Assembly (NCBI GenBank): GCA_013396525.1
Contig: VWYX01001158.1
Span: forward strand, 80,356 to 144,355
Source of the DNA: Chaetorhynchus papuensis
Taxonomy: Eukaryota > Chordata > Aves > Passeriformes > Rhipiduridae
DNA: 64,000 nucleotides
Direction of reading: 5' to 3'
Of the stretch, positions 22,444 to 33,500 are shown piece after piece (position 1 is the first letter of the stretch; each line of letters opens with the position of its first letter). Under the pieces are notes generated by a model that did no database searches, was not told the DNA's origin, and saw only the letters and a list, made by a program, of their open reading frames with translations. The translations under genes were made by a program, and so were the position numbers.

Positions 22444-25270
22444 GTGAGCGCTGCTCTCCCGGGACACCGCGGGGCTCGGGGCCGCGTAAGCGCCGGTTTT
22501 ACCGTGTTTCGGGTTGTTCCTGTCGCTGACTCGGCAGGTTGCAGGTGTGGATCCCTCTTCCCGGCTGCTCGTGCAGGGACGGCGCCCATCGATCCCCGCT
22601 GTCTGTGGGAGCTGCAGGGGACAGGTCAAGGTGTGCTCCTCCCTCTGGCTCCACTGCCCGGGACTGTGCGGTGAATAACAGGTAAATGCTCAGACCAGAA
22701 GCTTTGACAGAGTTATAAGGGATGGAGAGTCAGTCTTGGCAAGGGAATCGAAAGATGGAGGGGAATATGGTTCATCTGGAGGGGACCCACAAGGATCATC
22801 AGAGTCTAAGTCCTGGCCCTGGCTTCTACTGCTTTCTTGAAGTTTAGTTTTAAAATTACCAGCACAGGTTCCTATTGTAAACGTCTTAATTGAAGTGATG
22901 CCTGTACTGGTCTTGAGAAATCTCTGAGATTGAGGCAGAGTATGAAAGTTGAGTGAAAATTGCTGTGGATTTCTTACAAGCCAAGGCTGACACTGAATTC
23001 TTTTTTACATTAAACACCACAGAACATCGGTGTCTGTGCCTTTGTTTGAGTTCAGCAGTGTTGGAGTGTTACAGTCCTTCAGGAGACAGATGATTCCTTG
23101 GCTGAGGAGCAGCAGGGAGCCTGGCAGCTCTCGTTCCCCGGGAGGCTTTGCCCTTGGAATGGGCTGTCACAGCCCTTACCCAATGCCAAATTCACCTGTT
23201 CAAATCCCCCAGAGTAGAATGGGAGGTGGGATATAAAGCAGTTATTTATCTACCTAAACACTGATGGCTGCTGTATTCCACAGCAATGTGGACGCTGTGG
23301 CAGACAAAGCCTGCATTTCCCAGCTTCCTGCTGCTTTCTTTTTCCCTGGAAAACTTTTCATTCTCTTTGCTGAACTCTGTGGTGTCTTCTCTGTCCTTTC
23401 CATTGTGTTCCCAGTCTGTTTCCAGTAGTCTGCAGGTGGAAATAAATCAGTAAATTAACATTTCCTCTGTGCTGCTGCCAGTGTCGGATGAAACTGAATT
23501 TCAGGATTTCCACCTTCTACTTTGTCTGGAACAAAGTAAGAAGACGCTGGGTGCCTATAGCAAACCTGAGCATTCCAAGTACTGTTTGGAAATAAAGGAG
23601 TAACAAATAAACAGCACTCTGGAGGTGCCCGGGAGCCCGGAGCGGGGTGTCCCACTCAGCCTTGGCCCCTGCTCGGAGCCGAGAGCCAAACCTGCTGCTC
23701 CGGCTGGGAACTGCCGATCCTCAGACTGGGAGTTGCCTGGGAAACAGAGGGGCGTGTTCTGTGGGAATGGGAGTGTCATTTCCCCGGGCTGGCAGCCGGA
23801 GGGTTATGAAACCCTGGAGCAGTGCAGGCCTCAGGCTGGCTTGGGGCAGGGCAGCTCCGTGTGCTGGAAGGGACATTCCTCCTGCAGCTGAGGGCATTCG
23901 TGACACACACAAAAACATTTTGTAAACGTTTCCCTTTGCTTTTCTGGTAGCAAACAACGCCTTGGCAGTTAAACCAATTTTGTGAAGATTCGTTTTCTCT
24001 CGCCCTTTCCATGGCTCAGATAAGTTGGATGTGTGTTCTTTAGGAAGGAAATTTCCTTCCTGTGACAGTGTGGGAGCCCTGGGTGCTGATCCTGAGCTGT
24101 TCCTCTCTTTTCTTCCTCTTTTCTTCCTCTGCTTCAAAGCTGAAACTCCTGCTGCCATAAGTTAAACATTGCAGTTGATCATTTGGCCTCATTTCACCTC
24201 AGTTTCAGCCCAGGGACTGAGTCAGCAGCCCAGGCTGCCCTCCCTGACTGACCCCTGCCTGGCTAACCCAGGGAGATAAGCCAGGCTTATTTCTGTGCCA
24301 GCAGCACAGGCTCCTGTGCTCAGAGCTGATTTAACTCCCAAAGAACAGGCTGTTCAGCTCCTGCCACTCCTCAGCCTGAGCCCAGCTGCACATCTCAGGT
24401 GAGACCCTAAATTGATGGGCTTTGATCCCAAGTGCTCTGACAATTTCTTTTTGCAGTGTAGTGAAGTCCACGGAGCTGACTGGAGCTGATGAAGGGGGCA
24501 GGAAAGTGTGGCACAAAGAGAAGGAAATTTGGTACCAATTTCCCCATTTTTTAGCAGAAGGAAAACCAAGATTATGATTTAATATGAAATAGGCTTTAGT
24601 GTTTCTGCTGCTTGGGACTTTGCAGTGTGATTTCACTCAGCTGGGGAATAGAACAAAGCAACACTGCAGAGAATGGAAAGTGAAAGTTAATTTTTCAGTT
24701 TTGTGCTTAAAGTAACCCAGGAGTAATTCCTGGTGTGGCATTGTCTGTGAAGGCTGCTGAGTTGGACTTTTTGGGCCAGAGCCTTGAGAGAGCTTTAAAT
24801 GTGACTGTTTAATGCACTTATGACTATTTTATGTTACAAAAGTAACATTTGAAACAAGTGGGGGAGAAAAATTCTGTACTTCTGTTCACGTTGAAAATGT
24901 TACTCCTGGTGGGAGAAAATTTCCATAGCTCTGAGGTTATTTAGAAATTCTAGTTCTGGCTTTTACCACTCTCTGCTACTGTTGCCAACTGTAACCAGTA
25001 TCTAGTGGCAGAGGGCTGCTTTTCCTGGCTTTTTAAGGCAGAGGCTGGATATGGATGATCTGGTTGCAGCTGGATGAATGCTCTCTGAGTGCAGCTTGGA
25101 ATTTGCTGAGCTCCTTGAACCATTGCTCACTTCTATTCTTATTTCTTCCCCCCTTAGCAGTGAAGTGCCCAGGCAGGGAATTCCCGCTCAGGAAATGCGC
25201 TGTCGAGGTGTCGAGGCTGCAATGGTTGTGAGCAGAGATGAACTGTGTTGTTTGTGTGTGTCCCTGGCAG
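22444..25270 (+). other. TRIM59: TRIM59 5' intron (inferred)
   Basis: Sequence between the promoter island and the acceptor ctggcag at 25270. A stretch at 22758-22825 resembles a common avian repeat; otherwise I see nothing I can name. The position of the upstream donor is uncertain. Confidence 0.5.
22758..22825. mobile_element. Possible avian interspersed repeat fragment
   Basis: Contains GGGACCCACAAGGATCATC and AGTCCTGGCCCTGG, phrases common to an abundant songbird repeat family. Too short for family or orientation to be assigned with confidence. Confidence 0.35.
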
Positions 25271-25273
25271 GCC

Positions 25274-26503
25274 ATGGACCGGCTGGAGGAGGAGCTGACC
25301 TGTGCCATTTGCTACGGGATCTTCGAGGAGCCGCGGGTGCTGCCGTGCTCGCACACGTTCTGCCGGGCGTGCCTGCAGGACCTCCTGCAGCCCTCGTACG
25401 AGTTTCCCAGCGAGAGATGCCTGACCTGCCCCGCCTGCAGGGCCGTGGTGCCCATTCCCGCTGCCGGGCCCAAAGCGCTACCCCTCAACTTCGCCCTGAA
25501 GGCCGTGATCGAGAAGTGGCAGCAGGAGGAACGGGCCGGGGCCGGGGCCAGAGCCGAGGCCGGGGCCGAGGCGGGGACGTGCAGGGCACACCCCCAGCAG
25601 CCGCTGAACATTTACTGCCTGCAGGACAAGCAGCTGGTGTGCGGCCAGTGCCTCACCATCGGCGAGCACCAGGGGCACCCCATCGATGACCTCCAGAGCG
25701 CCTACAGGAAAGCCAGGGAGGCTTCGGGAAAGCTCCTGGAGGAGCTGATGGGTAAATCCCGCTCCGAGGTGTTCTCGCGCTCCGAGAGGCTGCAGCAGCA
25801 GAAGGCCCAGTGCCAGAGCACCCTGCAGAGCGACAGGGAAGCTGTGCTGCAGTATTTTAAGGAACTTGGTGACACTTTGGAACACAAAAAAGAAGCTCTG
25901 CTGAGTGCACTGGATGAACTCGACAGCCAAATTTCAGAGAAATTCGATCCCCTCATCGAGGACGCGGAAAAGCTGAAGTTAGAAGAGATGGAGTTAAAGG
26001 AGCTGCATTCAGCTGTTCAGAAGGAGGAGTCCCCACTGCTTTTCCTGGAGAAGCTGGACAGGCTGCAGCAGCGGCTCCGTGTTCTCACACAGCAGCAAAT
26101 CCCAAACCCTGAACCTGTGGAGATTCATCCGAGGATGGAGACCCTGCTGCAGGACACGTGGTCTAAAACTGAAATCGGTCAGGTCCACAAGATCCACACT
26201 CCAAAACTCCACCTGACTGGCAAAAGCCAGTGCTCTGGAAAGCAAACAGCAGCATCTGGGGTGTGGGCTGCTCTTACTGAACCAAACTTTATTGTGCTCT
26301 TCCTGTTTCTAGTTGTGTCGGTCTGGCACAAGGAAATCTCATCTGGTGCCATCCTGGCTCCTCTCACAGACCTCTCACAATTCCTGGTGCGGATTTATCA
26401 GGATTGCCGCGTCTACCTGCAGGACACAGTGCAAGAGCTGTGCTACGCTTCTACCCAACGGCTGGAGTTCTGCAGGAGAATTCTTCCTGACTACTTCTAT
26501 TAG
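25274..26503 (+). CDS. TRIM59: TRIM59, RING/B-box/coiled-coil E3 ligase with C-terminal membrane anchor
   Basis: Predicted E3 ubiquitin ligase of the TRIM family, anchored in ER membrane in mammals. The coding region is one 409-codon exon. The start chosen is the ATG at 25274 with a good context (gccATGg), three bases after acceptor ctggcag; the frame is open further upstream, but that part is intron. Domains: C3HC4 RING with Cys10, Cys13, Cys25, His27, Cys30, Cys33, Cys52, Cys55; B-box with Cys103, His106, Cys115, Cys123, Cys126, His132, His135; coiled coil about 150-270; hydrophobic membrane segment about 339-352 (FIVLFLFLVVSVW). Mammalian TRIM59 (403 residues in human) has the same order and the HTFCR and GHPIDDLQSAY phrases. 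The linker between RING and B-box has become an Ala/Gly/Glu repeat. It lies between KPNA4 and SMC4, as in mammals. Confidence 0.96.
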   Translation: MDRLEEELTCAICYGIFEEPRVLPCSHTFCRACLQDLLQPSYEFPSERCLTCPACRAVVPIPAAGPKALPLNFALKAVIEKWQQEERAGAGARAEAGAEAGTCRAHPQQPLNIYCLQDKQLVCGQCLTIGEHQGHPIDDLQSAYRKAREASGKLLEELMGKSRSEVFSRSERLQQQKAQCQSTLQSDREAVLQYFKELGDTLEHKKEALLSALDELDSQISEKFDPLIEDAEKLKLEEMELKELHSAVQKEESPLLFLEKLDRLQQRLRVLTQQQIPNPEPVEIHPRMETLLQDTWSKTEIGQVHKIHTPKLHLTGKSQCSGKQTAASGVWAALTEPNFIVLFLFLVVSVWHKEISSGAILAPLTDLSQFLVRIYQDCRVYLQDTVQELCYASTQRLEFCRRILPDYFY

Positions 26504-26900
26504 ATGAACACCTAGTGCAGCAACCCAGCATTATTCTTAATTTCTACTTAAAAGCTGGATTGTTAAAGCTCTACGCTTGTTCTATTTCTGTATCCTTCCT
26601 TTTCTGCATTGCAGGGATTTCCTCTGAGCTAAAGTTCTGATTCACTTAAGGTGAGGAGAGTTCTGCCTTCATCTACAACTGTGGAATTCAGTCCTTAACA
26701 TCCTCCTGGAATTCTTTGCCAATGATCAGGTGCATTGCTGAGCTTCTCCTGTAACTCTTGGCAGTTTTGCATTGTAGTAAATTTCACTGATTCCCTTAAG
26801 CTGGTGTCTGGGACTTCGGTGCTGCCCCTGCCCCCTGTAAAACCAATGCACTCTGTATTTTCACCAATTTACATAGAAATAAAGCATTTTCTTAAAGCAG
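26504..26900 (+). other. TRIM59: TRIM59 3' UTR
   Basis: Short 3' UTR following TAG at 26501-26503 and ending near the AATAAA at 26878-26883. Confidence 0.65.
26878..26883 (+). terminator. TRIM59: TRIM59 polyadenylation signal
   Basis: AATAAA about 375 bases past the stop codon, immediately before a CR1 remnant that marks the end of unique sequence. Confidence 0.65.
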
Positions 26901-26914
26901 GACTGGCCAGCAGC

Positions 26915-27200
26915 GTGATTCCCTCACTGCAGCCCCCGATCCACCCACCACCTCCAGAGAGGAATGTCTGGGATCGTGTCAAAGGCCTTGCAGAATCCAG
27001 AGATGACATCCTCTGATGTGGTCACTCCGTGAAGCTGTGCTGGCTGTCCCCAGCCCCTCCCTGCCCTCCACATGCCCTGGCACAGCTTCCAGCAGGATAT
27101 TCCATGTTCTTCCCAGGCACAGGGGAGAGGCTGACAGGGTGGTAGTTCCAGGCTCCTCCTGTTTCCCACCATGGACTGAACTTTTTCCTTTGCTCCCTCT
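26915..27200 (-). mobile_element. CR1 LINE reverse-transcriptase fragment
   Basis: The - strand reads FCKAFDTIPD, the conserved CR1 reverse-transcriptase phrase, and the + strand contains the typical complements (AAAGGCCTTGCAGAATCCAG; CCTGGCACAGCTTCCAGCAG). Stops and gaps show it is a dead fragment. It separates the convergent 3' ends of TRIM59 and SMC4. Confidence 0.75.
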
Positions 27201-27289
27201 CTAAGAGGTCTCCCTCAACTTTTACATGACATTCAAAAAGCGGAATTTGGTGAGGCTGGCTTTATAAACAAGATCAAATTTTTACAAAA

Positions 27290-27295
27290 TTTAAT
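27290..27295 (-). terminator. SMC4: Candidate SMC4 polyadenylation signal (ATTAAA)
   Basis: TTTAAT on + is ATTAAA on -, about 90 bases past the SMC4 stop. No AATAAA on the - strand lies closer, so this is the best candidate; unverified. Confidence 0.4.
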
Positions 27296-27385
27296 CAAAA
27301 TTTACAAAACAAAACAAAGTCTAACATACAAAATGAGCTTAGACAAAAATAAACAGCAGCCATGGGGCTGGAAGTTGCTTCCTCC

Positions 27386-27574
27386 CTATTTTTGGGCTAC
27401 GCTGCACCCAACCATGCCGAGTTCCTCCAGTCCTTTCACAGCCAGGATTTTGGGGTTGGTGGCCACACTTTTGGTGGTGTTCTGGGTTTTATAAATCCCA
27501 ATTAATCTGTCTGCAATCTCAAACATGTTGTTCCGCAGGGAGATGATGATGAACTGGGCATTTTTGGTTTGTTC
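27386..27574 (-). CDS. SMC4: SMC4 exon 24 (residues 1245-1306, stop)
   Basis: Sixty-two codons and TAG, starting EQTKNAQFIIISLRNNMFEI; the C-terminal end of the ATPase head including the H-loop region. Ends EELGMVGCSVAQK, a tail longer than in human. Confidence 0.95.
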   Translation of the reverse strand, partial: EQTKNAQFIIISLRNNMFEIADRLIGIYKTQNTTKSVATNPKILAVKGLEELGMVGCSVAQK

Positions 27575-30500
27575 CTGAAACAGAAGTGATTTGTGTTAGT
27601 GCCCAGCATTCCCAAAAAAGCTCTGTACTGGTGCGGCACACAAAGCCAAGTTTAAAACTCCAGCTGCAGGCAGGGAACTTTCAAGTGTTTCCCTACTCTG
27701 AAGTAGCTGCTTCTGATCTTTGCCACCTGTTTCCAAAACTGGAAATAATAAGTTAAATTATTACAATAAACTAAGTTAGTAACAATTCTGGATATTCAAT
27801 GTTTAATTACCAGTCTGAACTGGAGCCATGTAAGGGGTTTGCTTTGCTTAAATAGGGTGAGGGCAGAAGTTTTAAAGGCATGAAAAAAAAACTAATTAAG
27901 CTATAGACCAAAGACACTGCTGGGAATGACATGGAAGTATGAATCCAAGGAACCTTGGGAAATCATGAGCTTGGATACATGGAGACGTCAGTAACAGCTA
28001 ATTGTGTATTCTGACAGCAGCTGATGCTTTTGGGGAAAGTAGAACTCCGGCATCCCAGATCTTAAATCTGGCTGTAATTGTGTGGCCCTTCTGGGGGAGC
28101 AGGGAACATCTCAGGAAGATGAGGCCCCAAGGAACTTACGTAGATGTAAAATGCTACGATGGAGACGTTTTTGAAGTCGAGGGCGGCGTCGATCTCGTCC
28201 ATGAAATACAGCGGGGTGGGTTTGTAGTGGTGAAGGGCGAACACCAGGGCCAGGGAGCTCAGGGTCTTCTCTCCTCCTGACAGGTTGAAGATCTTCTTCC
28301 AGCTTTTCTTGGGAGGCCGGACACTGCAACACAGCAAGAGTGGGTGTGTCAGGAATTCTGATCCTCACCTGAGCTCAGCCTGGGGTAACACAGGGCTGTT
28401 CCTGCAGCACCTCACCCCCCCTTCTCATTGCCTTTCCCAGCTGAACTCCCAATTAATGAATTGCCTTCTGGGAGCATTTATGACAGAACACTGCCATCAT
28501 TCCCTGGGCAGAATCAAGTGACCTGGGAATTAAGAAGTGCTGGAAAATGAGTTCAGAGCTTTCCAACTGCTTCAGTTCCTGATTTCTCCAGGAGAAAGAA
28601 ATGAATCTGAGAGCTAAAAAGTTGTGGTTTCTGTCACTATTTGCTCACACTGAGCCTGTCTTGGTTCACTGATGATCAATGAACATTTACTTTAAAAACA
28701 GGTTGAAAGAAGGACTATGATGATTAAAAATTAATAGAATATAAAGTATTTTTAAAACCTGAACATGATTCCCTCTGAGAAGGGATCCAGACTGTCCACG
28801 AGCTCCAGCTCAGCATCCCCTCCCAGCGTGAGCATCTGGTAGTTCTCCTTCAGTTTGTTGGTGATGACATTAAATCCTGCCATGAACTCATTCAGCCTCT
28901 GTTTCCTGAGCTTTTCAAAGGCCTGTCTGAATTTGTCCCTCTCGTTGGTGATGTCATCCAGTTCTCCCACGTGCTTCAGGTACAGCTCCTCCTGCAGGGG
29001 AGAAAAACCAGACCCAAGGGCACTTAGAGCAGCTGCCTCCTCAATTTAGAGTTTAAACCACTTCTTCTACCATTTGAACATTCCTTTTCCCCATCTTGGC
29101 TAACAGCCCTCAAACAAAAACCCCAAATTATCTCTCTTTTCCCATCTCCGCTGTTGAGGGAAAAAAACCCCCGAACAAACCCATGTAAAAATAAAAAATA
29201 TTTCATCTGTTGAATGGTTCACTCTTACTGAAGTGAGGAGGGAGAACAGTCCAGTATTGTGTGTCTGTCTCGGCTGTGAAGACTTGACTCTGTTAAATAC
29301 ACATTCCCAGGAGAATCACAGAATTATTTAGGTTGGAAAAGACTTCAAGATCCCAGGAAGCCGTCACCTGGCACTGATGGTGTGGAATGCAAAAGGCACA
29401 TGGGAGCTCCTAGAAACAACTTTCACCCTTGGCTAAGGACGAGCTGGTAACAGCAGGAACAGGCAAACTCCAGGCTTCCACTGTGGCTTCCAAAAGGAAG
29501 GAGGAGGAACGAGCCCCCTTTTTCTGGAATGCCCAGGCTGGGCTGTCTCCCCCTGAGGGATTGTAGGGCCCTGGAGGGAGCTTTACCTTCTTCCTGTACT
29601 CGGCGATGGCGCCCAGGTTGGGGCGCAGCTCGTGGCGCTGCGCCTCCAGCAGCGCGATTCTCTTGCTGAGCACGTCGGGCTCCTGCAGCGCCTCCAGCTC
29701 CTCCTCGTTCAGCGCCTGCAGCTCCTCGGGGGCTTCACCCTCGATGGGGTGCAGGGATAACTTGGAGATCTGCAATGCAAAACCCACGTGGTGGAAAGCT
29801 TTAATCACACGGAGCTGTTTCTAAAATGAGCTTTTCTGGGTTAGTACAGTGAAGCTTCCAATCTCCAAACGCTCCAAGATTCTTCCCACAACTCCCTTTA
29901 AAATGGGATGTGAAAAAGACAATAAATATCCCTTTAGCCTATTATCCTGTTCCTGCATAAACACCAATAAGCTGTGATCTGAAGAGGAATTTTCTCCCAA
30001 ATTCTCTGTTTTCTAATGGGATGTTGATGAGTTCATTCTGTGAGATCCACAGAGAAGCTGGGTCTGCCCCTGGATCCCTGAAAGTGCCCAAGGCCAGGAC
30101 AGGGCTTGGAGCAGCCTGGGACAGTGGAAGGTGTCCCTGAGGGTGGAACTGAATGAGCTTTAAGGACCCTCCCAACCCAAACCATTCCACAGTTCCCTGA
30201 TTTAAGTTTTAGGAACTAAACCATTTCCTACCTCTTTTTGCCAGTATTTAACCTTTGCCTGGTGGGTGGAAATGTGGCTGTCGATTTGTTCCATTTTCAG
30301 CTTGATGCTCAGAGCTTCACTTTGAAGGGCATGTTCAGCATCCTGAATAGTTTTCATCTCCTGGAGTAAATTTTTCTGCTCCTCCTGCACTGCTGGCAAA
30401 GCTTCCTGAACAGAAAAATGGCAAATGCCCCCAAAAAGGGCATTAATCAATCACTTACAAAAATGTTGCCCCTTTTTTGGGTGGTAAATCTGTTTTCACT

Positions 30501-33500
30501 TAATTTACTCACAGCTATTAATGAAAACAAATAAATATTCTCGGATTTATAACTGATCCCTGAATTTTGGAGTGACTGAGAAAATGCTGCAGTTTGTATT
30601 TTCATCCCAGATCTGGATCAAACAGGTTCTACACTCATTTTTAGCTAATTAGAGAAAGACATCGAATCCCAGATTTATCTGGAAGAATTTCAGCCATCCT
30701 GGTTTTCCCTCTCCCATAGAAATCTATGTGGGAAACTAAAATCCCACATAACTGGAAAAATTTTATGGTTAAGCAACTTTTAAACCCAGCAATTTCTTTG
30801 GGGAAACCTGGTGTAAGTTTTTTCCTAAACTGGGTCAGGATAAATTTCCAGGTGAATATAAAAAATGAAAACACAGCATTGCCATGGCCTGATTGCTCTG
30901 CAGAGAGAATGGGATATCAGGGGGATCCAAGGAGAGTTTAACTCCTCTCCCTGATTTCCCTGGAGCCCAGAGCGGTCCCCAGGACTCACCTCAGCCTGCG
31001 TGCGCTCGTTCATCACCTCGCTGGCTTTGTCCTCCAGAGTTGTCAGCTCTGCTGTCAAGTTTTTCATTTCATTCTCATTTTCTTCCAGCTCCTTCTCTGT
31101 GCGCTGCAGAGCCTCCTCGGATTTCTTCAGGTTCCTGCCCAGGGACAGGGATCTTTGTGCACCTCACATGAGGCAAATGGGACAGAAAATAACCCAGGAG
31201 CACAATCTCACTGACAACAAGGAGGAAGTGCTTGTTTAGGCACCAACCACCACACTCCAGAGGTATCCAAGGGTAACAAAGTTGTCTTCCTCAGCAGCCA
31301 GACCTCACTGAATGACTTAATTTGTTCTTGCAGAGTTTGGAATCTCTACGGACTGGGGAGCTCCCACCTCCCCTGACAGGCTTCCTAATAAAATCAGTCC
31401 CTTCAGATTTGAACTGCTCCAGCACATCCAATCCAGTGCTATTTTGGACTTTATTCTGAATATTGCAGTTTAGGCAATACTAGACAAATAGTACAGACAA
31501 ATACTAGAGAAATGCTGATTAAATGTGACTTTTGAACTATTAGAAACTACAAAATTTGACTTCCCTTTCCCTGCTGAGACACTGAGTAAGTGCAGCTCCA
31601 GCCTGGAGCTCCCATGCTGTACCTGTCTGCAGTCTTGGCTGCCACCTGGGCCTTGGTGATGGCTGAGGAACATTCATCCATTTCCTTGTCAATCTTATCA
31701 ATTTTGTCCTGCTGTGCCTTCAGTTTCTGGTTGTTGGTGTCCATGATGAGCTTGTGCAGTCGCTTCACCTCCTCCTCCATCTTCCCGGCTTTCTCAGCCA
31801 CGCATTCGTAATCTGCCCATGGAAAAGGGGAGTTAAGGGCACTGTGCCAGCCTGGGACTGCTCAGGGACATGAAGGTTGAAGGGATAAAGTGATGAAGTG
31901 ATTTCAGATTAAGCTCTGCTCTATTCCTCTATTGAGAAGTGCACACATTCTCTATGCTGTGACAATGATGAGTTAACTGTGACAAACAATACACCCAACT
32001 TCTTTCTGCCACTGCCCTACCAAAGCTCTCCTGCTGTAAAAACCACTCAGCATGGATTAGTTAATGCACACAGAGTACTTAAATACATGAGGTGGTGCAT
32101 TAGGAGCTATTCCAAGCTCATTCTTTGCTTTTTATTAATGGGAAGATGCTCAAAAGTTACATTTTAAGAACTGCCCAGTAATGTTGCTCTCTTTTATCCC
32201 TCTTAGGAAAACAAGGTCCCAAACCAAGACATGGAACTGAAGCCCAAACCCAAACCCATTCTTTCTTCTATTAATAAAGAAGCATTACTACATTTTTTCT
32301 CTCTGATTCCTCCTCCCCAAAATGTACCTTTTTTATAACCATCAAGGACTTTTTCCAACTCCCTCTGTTTGGCTTTGTCTGGAGCAGCAGCGGCAACGTT
32401 GGCTTCAAGTTCCTTGATTTGGTTTCTGAGATTCATTTCTTGTTCAGAAAAACCCTGCAGAGAACACAAACCTGGGCTGGAATCTTGTCCTTGGAAAGCT
32501 CCTTGACACCAGCCAGGCCTGTGTGGGGCTGAGGCTGGGAAGTGCTCAGGAATTCCCACCTGGATACTCGCTGTGAATTTCTCTGAGGTGTTCCTCATTT
32601 CCCGAATGTCCTGCTGCAGTTTCCTTATGGCTTCTTCAAGCTGGGCTTTCTCCTCCTCACACTGCACGGCTCTTTTGGAATCCCTCTGCAGCTGGGACTC
32701 CATTTTGCTGATCTACACAGAATGAGAGCATTATTTACTGGTGTCACCACGACAAAACCAAGCCAGGGCTCATCCCTGTGCTCAAGAGCTCTTAAAACAC
32801 AGGAGAGAGTTCAGTAAAAACTTCAGCTTGGGCAGTTTGAGTGCTGGGAACATCAGCTGTGCCAGTGAGAAACAAGAGGAGCAGCTCCAGATTAAACCTA
32901 AATGGAATTCAGAAGGAAAAGCAAACTGTCCTCTGATATACCGAAATGGTGTCCAAGCTACCAAAGAGAGCACTGTGAGACTAAATCAAACAATGGGCTG
33001 GGCTGTGAACAAACAGAATCCCAGAATCCCTGAGGCTGGAAAAGCCCTCCAGGATCAGAGTCCAAGCTGTGCCCCATCCCCACCTTGTCCCCAGCCCAGA
33101 GCACTGAGTGCCACGTCCAGCCCTTCCTCGGACACCTCCAGGGATGGGGACTCCAAAGCTCCCTGGGCAGCCCCTGCCAATGACAACCCTTTTATCCCTG
33201 ATGCCCTTCAGAGCATTATAACCTCTGCTAACACTGGGAATTTTGGTTTGTAACCCCTTGTTAATTCTCTTTCATCCCAGACTGCTCCTGCTCAAGCTGC
33301 TTTGAAAGGCACATGTGTGTAAGAACTGCCCAAACTAAAGGAATTTTGCTGGAATTCCATTTCCATTATGTACTAACCTCTTCTTCCGAGATATCCATCA
33401 CGACTGAGGAGCCCATTCTGCCTTTCATGACTTTTCCCCCGCCACCAGTCATGGTTCCTACAGAAAAAGGGATGGAAAGAGGTCAGAGAACTCCTTGGGC

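Larger units (their letters stand above)
21600..22680 (+). promoter_or_regulatory. TRIM59: CpG island, TRIM59 promoter region
   Basis: Very GC- and CpG-rich block just upstream of TRIM59, interrupted by an N gap. It is the only CpG island between KPNA4 and TRIM59, so it is inferred to be the TRIM59 promoter and to hold its non-coding first exon. Candidate donors are gtgagc at 22444 and gtaaat at 22681. Confidence 0.65.

Noticed and set aside
21574..22629. 351-codon - strand frame across the N gap
   Set aside because: Made of GC-rich promoter sequence, the 60-bp repeat and N placeholders; stop-poor only because of composition.
23721..24158. 145-codon - strand frame upstream of TRIM59
   Set aside because: No homology recognised, no exon context, and competing frames on the other strand.
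25238..25273. Upstream extension of the TRIM59 frame by 12 codons
   Set aside because: The extra codons lie before the acceptor ctggcag at 25270 and are intron; the family N terminus begins at MDRLEEEL.
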